DNA of 64,000 bases from Burkholderia sp. Bp9143 (GTDB taxonomy: Bacteria > Pseudomonadota > Gammaproteobacteria > Burkholderiales > Burkholderiaceae), in assembly GCF_003853645.1 (NCBI RefSeq), contig NZ_QTPO01000044.1:1-64000 (forward strand). The letters run 5' to 3'. Under the pieces are notes generated by a model that was not told where the DNA came from, ran no database searches, and saw only the letters and a program-made list of their open reading frames with translations. Shown in pieces: positions 15,322 through 23,719 of this stretch. How positions within the stretch are numbered: position 1 is the stretch's first letter; each line of letters starts with the position of its first letter. The translations under genes and the position numbers were made by a program.

Positions 15322-16848
15322 TCAGCCCTTGTTGGCAGACATCGCACCCTGGCTGTTTGAGCCGCCGAACAGTTGCGTCAGATATTGCTGGTTGTTGTTC
15401 ATCGTCGCCATCAGCGTATTGAGCGCGGTGAACTGGGCCTGGTACTGGCTCGTGAGCTGCGCGGCATAGGCCGACAGCGCGGTCTGCTGCGTCGAGATGC
15501 TCGTCAGGTCCTTGTTGAGCGCGGCGGTGCGCGTCGCGATGATGCCGGTCGAGCTGACGTAAGACGTGATGTCCGTGTTGAGTTGCGCCGCGACGCCCGT
15601 GCCGGATGCGAACAGTGTCGTGATGGTCGTCGGGTTGTTCTGCAGCGCGCTGTTCAGCTTCGTCGTGTCCGTCTGCAGCGTGCCATCGGCCTGCAGCGTG
15701 ATGCCGATCGACGCGAGGCTCGTGCTCGTGTTGCCGCTCCGCACGCCGTTGCTGACGACCGAGCCGAGCGTGTTGCGGATCGTGTTGAGCGTCGAGTCGC
15801 CGAGCAGCGGGCCTTGTGCGCTGGCGGACTGCGTCTTGTCGAACGACGAGAGCGTGGTCATCGTCGTGACCAGCGTGTTGTACAGGTTGACGAAATTCGT
15901 GATCGCGGTAGCTTGCGACGACGTATCCTTCGCGACCGTCAGCGTTTGCGTCGTACCGACCGCCGCCGACGTCAGGTTGAGCGTCACGCCGCTGATCGCG
16001 GTCGTGACCGAGTTGGTCGCGCTGGTGACCGGGATGCCGTTGGTGGCTCCGATGGTGAACGACGCGTTCTGCGCGGCGGTGCTCTGCGTCCATGCGATCG
16101 CGCCGGACGAGGTGATCGTCGAGGTGCCCGCGCCCGTGCCGGCGGTCGAGGTCACGCCGAGGCTCGACAGGCCCGCGTCGTTCTGCAGGTTGCCGACCGA
16201 AACGTTGATCACGTTCGCGGCGCCCGTCGACGACGAATTCAGCATCAGGTGCGCGTTGCCGCTTGAATCGGTGATGACGGCGGCCGTGACGCCCGGGTTT
16301 CCGCTCGCGGAGTTGATGGCTGCGGCGATGCCGGACAGCGTGTTGTTGCTGCCGTCGATCGTGACGTTCATCGACTGGCTGCCGAGGCCGATCGTCAGCG
16401 TGCCGGTGCCGAGCGCCTTGGTGGCGTTGAAGCCGCCCGACGTCAGCGATTGCGAGGTCGCGATCTGCGCGACGTTGATCGAATAGCTGCCGGCGGCCGC
16501 GCCGGCGCCTGCGGTCGCGGTCAGGCCGCTGCCGCTGGCCGTCGCGCTGAACTTGGACAGCATCGTGCCGTCCGACAGCGACGAGAGGCCGGCCTGCAGT
16601 GCCGACAGTGCCGAACTCAGCGTGCCGAGCGCGGAAATCTGCGTCTTGTCCGACGTCTGCTTCGCGGTCAGCGCTCCCGACTGGCCGGCGGTCTTTGCGT
16701 TGACGAGTGCCGTCACCAGCGAGTTGACATCCATCGACGAGTTGCCGGTCGAGCCGCTGATGATCGACTGTGCGGCTTGCTGAAGGGCGGAGTTGGCGCT
16801 CGTGGAGGTGGAAGTGGTCGAGACGCCGGTCGTGGAAATCGTGGACAT
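15322..16848 (-). CDS. fliD: Flagellar hook-associated protein 2 (filament cap)
   Basis: FliD forms the cap at the filament tip under which flagellin folds. The 508-residue product has the FliD N-terminal coiled region (residues about 20-110, with SSMDVNSLVTALVNAKTAGQ and ALGTLSSALSALQAGLSSL). A Ser/Thr/Gly-rich middle contains a flagellin-hook IN motif (about 150-240). The C-terminal FliD domain (about 250-495) ends in a heptad stretch (TAALNKDLTSISTQQTALSAYAAQLTSQYQAQFTALN). The N-terminal 30 residues are poly-Ser/Thr. It lies 142 bases downstream of fliC with fliT behind it. No convincing sigma-28 promoter was found in the gap, so it may depend on a weak promoter or readthrough. Confidence 0.93.
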   Translation of the reverse strand: MSTISTTGVSTTSTSTSANSALQQAAQSIISGSTGNSSMDVNSLVTALVNAKTAGQSGALTAKQTSDKTQISALGTLSSALSALQAGLSSLSDGTMLSKFSATASGSGLTATAGAGAAAGSYSINVAQIATSQSLTSGGFNATKALGTGTLTIGLGSQSMNVTIDGSNNTLSGIAAAINSASGNPGVTAAVITDSSGNAHLMLNSSSTGAANVINVSVGNLQNDAGLSSLGVTSTAGTGAGTSTITSSGAIAWTQSTAAQNASFTIGATNGIPVTSATNSVTTAISGVTLNLTSAAVGTTQTLTVAKDTSSQATAITNFVNLYNTLVTTMTTLSSFDKTQSASAQGPLLGDSTLNTIRNTLGSVVSNGVRSGNTSTSLASIGITLQADGTLQTDTTKLNSALQNNPTTITTLFASGTGVAAQLNTDITSYVSSTGIIATRTAALNKDLTSISTQQTALSAYAAQLTSQYQAQFTALNTLMATMNNNQQYLTQLFGGSNSQGAMSANKG

Positions 16849-16937
16849 GGTGAGGCCCCGTTTGTTTCGGATTCTTTACGGTGTGTCGCCTGTCGGCGAA
16901 TCGCGGGCGGCGCGGGCCACCCGCGAGGTAAACGTCG

Positions 16938-16976
16938 CGCTCCGCGCGCGGCGTGAAGCGTGCCGTGCGCGGAGCG
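16938..16976 (-). terminator. Hairpin downstream of fliC
   Basis: A perfect 10-bp stem (CGCTCCGCGC and GCGCGGAGCG, 19-base loop) lies 15 bases after the fliC stop on the minus strand. Only a short T-containing stretch follows, so it could be a terminator or an mRNA-stabilising 3' structure. Confidence 0.55.
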
Positions 16977-16990
16977 TCGTCGGGCGATGC

Positions 16991-18409
16991 TTAGCCCAGC
17001 AGCTTCAGCACTTGCTGCGGCAGCGAGTTCGCTTGCGCGAGCACCGAGATGCCGGCTTGCTGCAGCACTTGCGCCTTCGACAGGTTAGCCGTTTCTTGCG
17101 CGAAGTTGGCGTCCTGGATTTGCGATTGCGCTTGCGACAGGTTGGTCGACTGAGCTTGCTGCGTCGTGGCGATTGCCGTGAAACGGTTCTGCACCGCACC
17201 CAGCTGTGCCTGGATGTTGTTCACCGTGGCGAGCGCGTTGTCGATCGTTTCCATCGCCTGGTTTGCACCGAGGCTCGTGCTGACGTTGACGTTCGCAACC
17301 GTGCTCAGCTGGTTGTTGGTGTCGATCGTCGCGAACTGGCTCGTCGGAGCCGTCGCGAACGCGATGGTCGAGCCTGCCGGTGCGGTACCCGCCGTGACGT
17401 TGAACAGGCCGGTGGCTGCGCCGGAGCTGAGCGTCTTGCCGTTCTGGTCGGCGAACGTGAAGCCGCCGCTGCCGTCCGACTTGATGGTGACCGACGTGAT
17501 CGCGCCAGCCGTGCCAACCGCCACGTCGAGGCCCGTCGAGCCGCTGACGTTGATACCCTGGATCGTGCCGAGCACGACGCCTGCCGCGGTCGGCGGCGTC
17601 GCTGCGTTAGCGGTCGAAATGCCCGAGAGCTGCGTCGCCGGATCGAGTGCGCTGCCGGCCTTTGCCGACAGCGTCATTGCGCCGCCCGTGCCAGCCGCCG
17701 TGACGAACAGTGCCGTAGTGGCCGTCGACGACAGCGCCTGGTTGTTCTGGTCGGTGTACGTGAAGCCACCCTTGCCGTCTGCCAGCACGTTGATCTGCGT
17801 GATCGCCGGCGTCGCGCCTGCTGCCGTTGCCGCGCCTGCGGACGTCAGGCTCAGGCCCGTGAACGAACCCAGGACGTTGCCCGCTTGTGCGAGGCCGCCG
17901 CCGAGCGACGCTGCCGACAGGCTTTGCGTCAGGTTCAGGCTCATCGACTGGCCGACGTTCGCGCCGACCTGGAAGTTCACCACGCCTGCCGAACCGTCGA
18001 GAATGTTCTTGCCGTTGTACGTCGTTTGCGACGCGATACGGTTCACTTCGGAGATTTGCTGCGAAACTTCCTGTTGCAGTGCTGCCTGGTCGCTCGACGA
18101 CAGCGAGCCGCTCGATGCTTGCACGGCCAGCTGGCGAATACGCTGCAGGCTGTTGGTCAGCGACGACAGTGCGCTCGATGCGGTCTGGATCATCGACACG
18201 CCGTCGTTCGCGTTCGACACACCCTGGTTCAGGCCGTTGACCTGCGTTTGCATCCGGGTCGAAATCGCGAGACCTGCTGCGTCGTCCGCTGCGCTGTTGA
18301 TGCGCTTGCCCGACGACAGGCGGGTGATTGCTTGCGACAGTGCGCTCTGCGAGCCGTTGAGGTTCTGTTGAGCAACCAGCGAGTTGATGTTGCTATTGAT
18401 TCCGAGCAT
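16991..18409 (-). CDS. fliC: Flagellin
   Basis: This is the filament subunit, 472 residues. The conserved D0/D1 N-terminus (MLGINSNINSLVAQQNLN, then ALSQAITRLSSGKRINSAADDAAGLAIS) and C-terminus (ANFAQETANLSKAQVLQQAG, ending QQVLKLLG) are intact. The central D2/D3 part (about 185-370) is Ala/Thr/Gly/Ser-rich and contains two diverged copies of a DGxGGFT(Y/F)xDQN..LSS unit, likely exposed on the filament and available for O-glycosylation. ATG 18409 has AGGAG upstream and is transcribed from the sigma-28 promoter at 18499-18525. In-frame sequence further upstream lies in the leader and is not coding. The neighbouring OGT-like gene suggests the protein is glycosylated. Confidence 0.97.
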   Translation of the reverse strand: MLGINSNINSLVAQQNLNGSQSALSQAITRLSSGKRINSAADDAAGLAISTRMQTQVNGLNQGVSNANDGVSMIQTASSALSSLTNSLQRIRQLAVQASSGSLSSSDQAALQQEVSQQISEVNRIASQTTYNGKNILDGSAGVVNFQVGANVGQSMSLNLTQSLSAASLGGGLAQAGNVLGSFTGLSLTSAGAATAAGATPAITQINVLADGKGGFTYTDQNNQALSSTATTALFVTAAGTGGAMTLSAKAGSALDPATQLSGISTANAATPPTAAGVVLGTIQGINVSGSTGLDVAVGTAGAITSVTIKSDGSGGFTFADQNGKTLSSGAATGLFNVTAGTAPAGSTIAFATAPTSQFATIDTNNQLSTVANVNVSTSLGANQAMETIDNALATVNNIQAQLGAVQNRFTAIATTQQAQSTNLSQAQSQIQDANFAQETANLSKAQVLQQAGISVLAQANSLPQQVLKLLG

Positions 18410-18498
18410 GGAAATTCTCCTGTTTGAGCCGAAAGCCCTGGAAAGCCGTTTTGGCGTCGGCGGAAGCACTCGTTCATTGCTGGCCGCCTCAGAGCAGG

Positions 18499-18525
18499 AT
18501 TTCGGCGCACCAAAACAAAACTTGA
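18499..18525 (-). promoter_or_regulatory. Sigma-28 (FliA) promoter of fliC
   Basis: On the minus strand TCAAGTTT is followed after exactly 11 bases by GCCGAAAT, close to the FliA consensus TAAAGTTT-N11-GCCGATAA. Transcription should start about 80 bases before the fliC ATG. The cognate sigma factor gene fliA is at 47419. Confidence 0.9.
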
Positions 18526-18664
18526 GGGGTGCGTTGAGATTCGGCCCGATTTTTTATCCATCTTTGTCATTTCGAACGGGCCGGGCGCGACGCGCGATCG
18601 GCGGGGCCGGAGCGCGGCCCGGCCACGCAGTCGTTCGCCTGTGCACACGCAACCGACAAAAGGG

Positions 18665-18693
18665 TGGTTTTGTCTGTGATTCCCTGCTATCAT
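18665..18693 (+). promoter_or_regulatory. Probable extended -10 promoter of rpsU
   Basis: TGGTTT (18665-18670), a 17-base spacer and TATCAT (18688-18693), preceded by the extended-10 TGC, point to rpsU about 230 bases downstream. The gap between fliC and rpsU (18410-18926) otherwise contains only the fliC promoter and leader. Confidence 0.5.
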
Positions 18694-18926
18694 GGCGGGC
18701 TGAATTGAGATTTCTGTCACGTCCGTGCCGTTTTCGGCATGTCTGCTGGCAGTCAAACGCGGCGCTGCACGCGGCTGTGAAGCGTACTCGCGGTGCTTTC
18801 CGCCTCTCTTTTCCGGCCTCCGAGGCCGTATTTCCGCTCGTTTCGCCTGTTGTGGGGACGCCCGGATGGCCGGTGCGTGGCGCTTGGCCGCTACGTTTTT
18901 GACCGTTTAAGCAATTTAGGAACGAC

Positions 18927-19139
18927 ATGACGACGATTCTTCTGAAGGAAAACGAGCCGTTCGAAGTGGCGATTCGCCGCTTTCGCCGTGCTATCGAAAA
19001 AAATGGCCTGATCGCTGAACTGCGCGAACGCCAGTCGTACGAAAAGCCGACCGCAGTCCGCAAGCGCAAGAAGGCAGCAGCCGTCAAGCGCCTGCACAAG
19101 CGCCTGCGCAGCCAGATGCTGCCGAAGAAGCTCCACTAA
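18927..19139 (+). CDS. rpsU: 30S ribosomal protein S21
   Basis: The 70-residue, very basic protein has the S21 pattern: an N-terminal LLKENEPFEVAIRRFRRAIEKNGL, a central RERQSYEKPTAVRKRKK, and a Lys/Arg-rich end (KRLHKRLRSQMLPKKLH). S21 sits on the 30S platform near the anti-Shine-Dalgarno sequence and affects initiation. The gene stands alone between fliC, divergent, and tag, convergent, with its own strong terminator. An S21 gene beside fliC is common in Burkholderia as I recall; many genomes have more than one copy. Confidence 0.97.
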   Translation: MTTILLKENEPFEVAIRRFRRAIEKNGLIAELRERQSYEKPTAVRKRKKAAAVKRLHKRLRSQMLPKKLH

Positions 19140-19155
19140 GAGCGTCTACGGTTTG

Positions 19156-19208
19156 CCGCGAAACGGCGGAGCGTGCTTCGAAAGAAGCCGCTCCGCCGTT
19201 TCGCTTTT
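19156..19208 (+). terminator. Terminator of rpsU
   Basis: A 15-bp perfect stem (left arm 19159-19173, right arm 19189-19203, around CGAAACGGCGGAGCG) is followed by CTTTTC. The stop codon of rpsU is 20 bases upstream. The following 19209-19435 holds nothing convincing. Confidence 0.85.
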
Positions 19209-19435
19209 CGGGGCTGGAAAACGTTGCGAATCGCGGCGGGGAAGGTGGTCGATCGAGCGTCAGGCGATGGCATCGTGGTTCCGCCGGCGGCCAGCGGGTA
19301 AGGCTGCTGGGCCTTTTCACCCGGAAATCGATCTGCGCGGCACGAACTCGCCGTGCGCGGTACTCGCCGACGCACCGACGCGCCGACGCATCGGTGCGGA
19401 AAGCCGGCCGGACGGGCCGGGCGGATTCGGCGCCG

Positions 19436-20038
19436 TCAGCCGGCCTTGCGTTGCCGCGCGGGCTGCTTGCCGCCGAGCGTTGCGCATTGCGCATGGCACG
19501 GGCAGCCGACCTCGTGGTCGTTGACCATCCCGGTTGCCTGCATCAGCGCATAGCAGATCGTCGAGCCGACGAACTTGCAGCCGTATTCCTTCAGCGCCTT
19601 GCTGAGCGCATCCGACTGGGCGGTTGACGCGGGCGCGTCGCGATACGACTGCCATGCGTTCTGGACCGGCGTGTGGTCGACGAACGACCACAGGAATTGC
19701 GCGAGCGACCCGTGTTCGTCGCGAATGCGCTGCACGGCCCGTGCATTGGTGACCGCGGATTCCACCTTCGCGCGATTGCGCACGATGCCGGGGTTCTCCA
19801 GCAGTTTCTCGATGCGCTTCGGCGTGAAGCGCGCGACCGCGTCGACATCGAAGTCGGCGAACGCTTCGCGATAGCCGGCGCGCTTGTTCAGGATCGTCGA
19901 CCACGACAGCCCCGCCTGCGCGCCTTCCAGAATCAGCATTTCGAACAGATGGCGATCGTCATGCGACGGCACGCCCCACTCGGTATCGTGATAGTGAGCA
20001 TCCGCTTCCGTCTTTACCCAGTTGCACCGCTGCGACAT
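19436..20038 (-). CDS. tag: DNA-3-methyladenine glycosylase I
   Basis: This base-excision repair enzyme removes N3-methyladenine from alkylated DNA. The 200-residue protein from ATG 20038 keeps the zinc ligands of E. coli Tag at the same numbers: C5, H17, H175 and C179 (in MVNDHEVGCPC). E38 and W46, of the base pocket, are also in place (LILEGAQAGLSWSTILNKR). The HhH-like core is complete. The in-frame extension to 20092 is not conserved. The C-terminal tail of about 15 residues is basic. The gene converges on rpsU and is divergent from the kinase gene 141 bases away. Confidence 0.95.
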   Translation of the reverse strand: MSQRCNWVKTEADAHYHDTEWGVPSHDDRHLFEMLILEGAQAGLSWSTILNKRAGYREAFADFDVDAVARFTPKRIEKLLENPGIVRNRAKVESAVTNARAVQRIRDEHGSLAQFLWSFVDHTPVQNAWQSYRDAPASTAQSDALSKALKEYGCKFVGSTICYALMQATGMVNDHEVGCPCHAQCATLGGKQPARQRKAG

Positions 20039-20179
20039 CGTCAGCCCCGTTCCAGTGTCGATTCGATCGTGCCAGCATAACGGAAGGCCCATTCACGGCA
20101 TAGCTGGCCGAACGGCAGATGGGCGCGCGGCGCCGATCCGGTTAAGCTTGGCGCCTGTTCGAATCAGCAGGATCAACGC

Positions 20180-21061
20180 ATGACGGCATTCCTTTTTGCG
20201 ATCGGCATCGACGGCGGCGGCACCGGCACCCGTGCGGTACTGGCCGACCGGCACGGGCGCGAGCTCGCGCAGGGGCGCGGCGGCCCGTCGGGGCTCGGCC
20301 TCGGTATCGAGCGCGCATGGGCATCGATCGGCGCGGCCTGTGCCGACGCATTCACGCGGGCGGGGCTCGCGTTCGACTGGTCGCAGTGCGCGCTCGGCTG
20401 CGGGCTCGCGGGCGTCAACAATGGCGCGTGGCTTGCCGCGTTCCGCGCGCAGGCGCCGCTTGACGCGCTCGCGATCGAGAGCGACGCCTATACGACCGTC
20501 GTCGGTGCGCACGGCGGCGCGCCGGGGCTCATCGTCGCGCTCGGGACGGGCAGCATCGCGGCGGCGCTCGACGCGGCGGGCGACTGCCGTATAGCGGGCG
20601 GCTTCGGCTTTCCGTCCGGTGATGAGGCGAGCGGCGCGTGGCTCGGCATGCGCGCGCTTGCGTACGCACAGCAGGCGCTCGACGGCCGCGCGCCGCGCGA
20701 CGCGTTCGCCGACGCGCTGCTCGCGGAAACGGGTGTGCACGATCGCGACGCGCTCGTCCAGTGGTCGTGTGATGCGAACCAGACGATCTACGCGCGTCTC
20801 GCGCCGATCGTGTTCGCGTACCGCGACCATCCTTATGCGGCGGCGCTGATCGCGCAGGCCGGCGACGAGATCGGCAAGATGATCGACGCGCTCGATCCGC
20901 AGCGGGCGCTGCCGGTCGCGCTGTGCGGCGGGCTGGCCGACGCGCTGGCACCGGCCGTGCCGGCACGCCATGCGGCGCGGCTGCGCGCGCCGCTCGATGA
21001 TTCCGCGCACGGCGCGTTGCGGCTCGCGCTGCAGGCGTTGAGGGCAGCTGACGCGGGGTGA
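20180..21061 (+). CDS. BadF/BadG-type ATPase, N-acetylglucosamine kinase-like
   Basis: The 293-residue protein has the ASKHA sugar-kinase fold. The phosphate-1 loop is IGIDGGGTGTRAVLAD (8-23). The connector region has GLAGVNNGAW, phosphate-2 is LIVALGTGSIAAAL, the following GGFGFPSGDEASGAWLG is typical of GlcNAc kinases, and the adenosine site is VALCGGLADAL near 258. Such enzymes phosphorylate amino sugars, often from peptidoglycan recycling; the actual substrate is not settled by sequence. No sugar transport or catabolic partner is adjacent, so it is a solitary gene. ATG 20180 begins directly before the conserved glycine-rich loop. Confidence 0.82.
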   Translation: MTAFLFAIGIDGGGTGTRAVLADRHGRELAQGRGGPSGLGLGIERAWASIGAACADAFTRAGLAFDWSQCALGCGLAGVNNGAWLAAFRAQAPLDALAIESDAYTTVVGAHGGAPGLIVALGTGSIAAALDAAGDCRIAGGFGFPSGDEASGAWLGMRALAYAQQALDGRAPRDAFADALLAETGVHDRDALVQWSCDANQTIYARLAPIVFAYRDHPYAAALIAQAGDEIGKMIDALDPQRALPVALCGGLADALAPAVPARHAARLRAPLDDSAHGALRLALQALRAADAG

Positions 21062-21097
21062 GAGGTTCCAATGGGCGGCATGCGGTGAGCGGGCCGA

Positions 21098-21130
21098 GCG
21101 GGTAAAGCGGGTAAAGCGGGTAAAGCGGGG
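21098..21130. repeat. Nonamer tandem repeat (GGGTAAAGC)
   Basis: About three and a half copies of a 9-base unit lie in the gap between the kinase and the HAD phosphatase genes. A looser array of CTGAGCAGCC-like units follows at about 21165-21200. Candidate strain-variable repeats with no evident regulatory role. Confidence 0.7.
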
Positions 21131-21333
21131 CGGACAGGGGTGAGCGAGCAAACCAGACCGTGCAGTCTGAGCAGCCCGAGCAGCCTGAACAGGCTGACCC
21201 GATCGAACCCGCAACGCGCCGGGGCCGAACGGCCTGAAACCCGCCCCCATTCCCCAACCCCCCCGGCGCGCTGCCGAGCACGAAGTTAAAATGGCGGTTC
21301 CGCAGCGCCCTGTGCTGCCATTCACCCGTCCCC

Positions 21334-22167
21334 ATGTACAAAGTCATCGCCACCGATCTCGACGGCACCCTGCTGAACAGCGACCACCAGCTCGATCCGT
21401 ACACGATCGAGACCGTCCGCCGGCTCGACCGCGACGGCTTGCAGTTCGTGATCGCGACGGGGCGCCACTACGCGGACGTCGCGGGCATCCGCGACGTGCT
21501 GGGCATCCGGCCATACCTGATCACGTCGAACGGCGCACGCGTGCATGCGCCGGACGACACGGCGATCCATGCGCAGGACATCGATCCCGCGATCGTCCGC
21601 GGCCTCGTGCAGCCGGGCGTGACCGGTGCGCACGGGCGCGTGATCGTCAACCTGTTCACCGACCGCGGCTGGCTGATCGACCGCGATGCGCCGCACCTGC
21701 TCGAATTCCACCAGGATTCGGGCTTCCGGTACGACGTGATCGACGTGGCCGCGCACGACGGCGCCGATATCGCGAAGGTGCTGTACATCGGCGAGCCGGC
21801 CGATCTGGCGGTGGTCGCGGAGCAGATGCGCGTGCAGTTCGGCGATGCGCTGTACGTCACGTACTCGCTGCCCGACTGTCTCGAAGTGATGGCCGCCAAC
21901 GTGTCGAAGGGCCGCGCGCTGCGTGCGGTGCTCGCGAGGCTCGGCGTCGATGCCGGCCACTGCATCGCGTTCGGCGACAACATGAACGACATCGACCTGC
22001 TCGAAACGGCCGGTCACGCGTTCATGATGAACAACGCAAACCCCGACCTGATCGCGCACCTGCCGTACATCCCGCGGATCGGCAACAACTTCGACGCTGG
22101 CGTCGCCCGCCACCTGCGCACGCTGTTCGCGCTCGAGGACACCCTCGACGGCGTCGCCGCTTCCTGA
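21334..22167 (+). CDS. Cof-type HAD-superfamily phosphatase
   Basis: The 277-residue protein has all class IIB HAD motifs. Motif I is IATDLDGTLLNSDH with nucleophile D8 and acid D10, motif II is TSNGARV, and motif III/IV is KGRALRAVL followed by FGDNMNDIDLLETAGHAFMM. The large C2B cap lies between about 85 and 190. Cof-type members dephosphorylate sugar phosphates, pyridoxal phosphate or nucleotides with broad specificity; the substrate here is not predictable. It is a single gene with its own terminator. Confidence 0.9.
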   Translation: MYKVIATDLDGTLLNSDHQLDPYTIETVRRLDRDGLQFVIATGRHYADVAGIRDVLGIRPYLITSNGARVHAPDDTAIHAQDIDPAIVRGLVQPGVTGAHGRVIVNLFTDRGWLIDRDAPHLLEFHQDSGFRYDVIDVAAHDGADIAKVLYIGEPADLAVVAEQMRVQFGDALYVTYSLPDCLEVMAANVSKGRALRAVLARLGVDAGHCIAFGDNMNDIDLLETAGHAFMMNNANPDLIAHLPYIPRIGNNFDAGVARHLRTLFALEDTLDGVAAS

Positions 22168-22190
22168 GCGGAAACTGAGCGGAAATGAAA

Positions 22191-22213
22191 AACGGGCGCC
22201 AGCGGCGCCCGTT
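22191..22213 (+). terminator. Terminator after the HAD phosphatase gene
   Basis: A 10-bp inverted repeat (AACGGGCGCC, loop AGC, GGCGCCCGTT) is preceded by A-rich and followed by T/A-rich bases, 24 bases after the stop codon. It could act on both strands, but aqpZ on the opposite strand ends about 70 bases further right. Confidence 0.7.
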
Positions 22214-22284
22214 CAAATTACCTGCCTCGATGTTGTTCGACAGCGTGAGGCTCGCTGTTCTGCTCGCGTGACCCCGTAGCGTTT

Positions 22285-23025
22285 TTATTCAATAGTGCGA
22301 GCGGATGCGGGCAGCAGGCCGACGACATCGTCGCGCCCCGCGATCAGCGGGTAGATGATCCCCGCGATGGCCGCACCGATGATCGGCGCGACCCAGAACA
22401 GCCACAGCTGCCCGATCGCCTCGCCGCCCACGAACAGCGCGGGGCCGGTCGAGCGGGCCGGGTTCACCGACGTGTTGGTGACCGGGATCGAGATCAGGTG
22501 GATCAACGTCAGGCACAGGCCGATCGCGATCGGCGCGAAGCCGGCCGGCGCGCGCTTGTCGGTGGCGCCGAGAATCACGAACAGAAAGAAGCCCGTCATC
22601 ACGACTTCGCAGATGAACGCAGCGCCAAGCGAGTAGTGGCCGGGCGAGCGTTCGCCGAAGCCGTTCGTCGCAAAGCCGCTGCCGACGACGTCGAAGCCCG
22701 GCTTGCCGGTCGCGATCAGGTACAGCACGAACGCGCCGAGCGTCGCACCGACCACCTGCGCGACGATGTACGGCGCGAGATCGCGTGCCGGGAAGCGGCC
22801 GGCGACCGTCAGGCCCACGCTCACAGCCGGATTCAAATGGCAACCCGAAATATGGCCGATCGCGAATGCCATCGTCAGCACGGTCAGGCCGAATGCGAGT
22901 GCGACGCCGGCAAAGCCGATGCCGAGGCCCGGAAAGGCGGCGGCCAGCACGGCACTTCCGCACCCGCCAAGCACCAGCCAGAACGTGCCGAATGCCTCTG
23001 CAGCCAGACGCTGAGAAAGATTCAT
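22285..23025 (-). CDS. aqpZ: Aquaporin Z (MIP family water channel)
   Basis: The 246-residue inner-membrane protein has six transmembrane helices and the two NPA half-helices: HLNPAVS near residue 64 and SVNPARS near 189. The arginine after the second NPA, histidine in HLISIPVTNTSVNPA and phenylalanine in the second helix match the narrow selectivity filter of water-specific AqpZ. It begins MNLSQRLAAEAFGTFWLVLGGCGSAVLAA as in E. coli. GAGG lies upstream of the ATG at 23025. A single gene, divergent from the H-NS paralogue. Confidence 0.95.
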   Translation of the reverse strand: MNLSQRLAAEAFGTFWLVLGGCGSAVLAAAFPGLGIGFAGVALAFGLTVLTMAFAIGHISGCHLNPAVSVGLTVAGRFPARDLAPYIVAQVVGATLGAFVLYLIATGKPGFDVVGSGFATNGFGERSPGHYSLGAAFICEVVMTGFFLFVILGATDKRAPAGFAPIAIGLCLTLIHLISIPVTNTSVNPARSTGPALFVGGEAIGQLWLFWVAPIIGAAIAGIIYPLIAGRDDVVGLLPASARTIE

Positions 23026-23324
23026 GTAAGGACCTCGTTCAAGTGGGTTGAAGACAATCGGACGACCGCCTGCTTTATTCCGTCGTCCCGAATTGGTCTG
23101 GATTATAGGAAACGAAACGGCTTCGGGAGGGTCAACGATTGTTAAATTTGAATGGCTGGCGAATGGCTTTTATTAGAATAAGTCCGCATTCTCGATATAG
23201 CCGAATCGGTTAAAGATGGCAGCATTAATTTCGAAGAGCAGGGCGGCAGTGCGGATGGCGTAGCGGGTGTTGGCGTTCCGGCCGGACTCGCCGGAGCTGC
23301 ATCATGGAAAAAGGGAGTCGAAAA

Positions 23325-23621
23325 ATGTCTCAATACGCGAAACTCAAGGCGCAGATCGCCGATCTGCAGGCCCAAGCGGATGACGTGCGTCGCCAGGAAG
23401 TGGCGGCGGTGATCGCCGACGTCCAGCGAATGATTGCCGAATATGGCCTGACGGCCCAGGATCTGGGCTTCGCGGAGCGAGCGCGGCGCGGCCGTCCGCC
23501 GAAAAAGGCGCCGCTGCCCCCGAAATACCGCGACCCGAAGTCGGGTGCAACCTGGAGCGGGCGCGGCAAGCCGCCGAATTGGATCGTCGGGAAAAACCGC
23601 GATCGTTTCCTGATCGAATGA
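23325..23621 (+). CDS. H-NS family nucleoid-associated protein (first copy)
   Basis: This 98-residue protein has an N-terminal coiled-coil oligomerisation part (YAKLKAQIADLQAQADDVRRQE) and a flexible basic linker with RGRPPKK. The C-terminal H-NS DNA-binding motif is KYRDPKSGATWSGRGKPPNWI. H-NS proteins bind and silence AT-rich, often foreign DNA. ATG 23325 is preferred because GGGAG lies at proper spacing; an earlier ATG at 23304 is possible. The gap before it (23026-23324) becomes AT-rich from about 23080, as often seen at autoregulated hns genes. A paralogue lies at 59032. Confidence 0.93.
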   Translation: MSQYAKLKAQIADLQAQADDVRRQEVAAVIADVQRMIAEYGLTAQDLGFAERARRGRPPKKAPLPPKYRDPKSGATWSGRGKPPNWIVGKNRDRFLIE

Positions 23622-23633
23622 GCGCGCAAAAAG

Positions 23634-23666
23634 AAAGAGCCGCATCGACTGCGGCTCTTTGGTTTT
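23634..23666 (+). terminator. Terminator of the first H-NS gene
   Basis: An 11-bp stem (AAAGAGCCGCA / TGCGGCTCTTT, loop TCGAC) followed by GGTTTTCC lies 12 bases after the stop codon. Confidence 0.85.
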
Positions 23667-23719
23667 CCACGCCGATTTCGGCGCGAATTTTACGGGATAT
23701 TTCCTGACGAATTTCGACG

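Noticed and set aside
16849..16937. Sigma-28 promoter before fliD
   Set aside because: GCCGACAG is present on the minus strand but has no -35 match at 11 bases, so it was not called.
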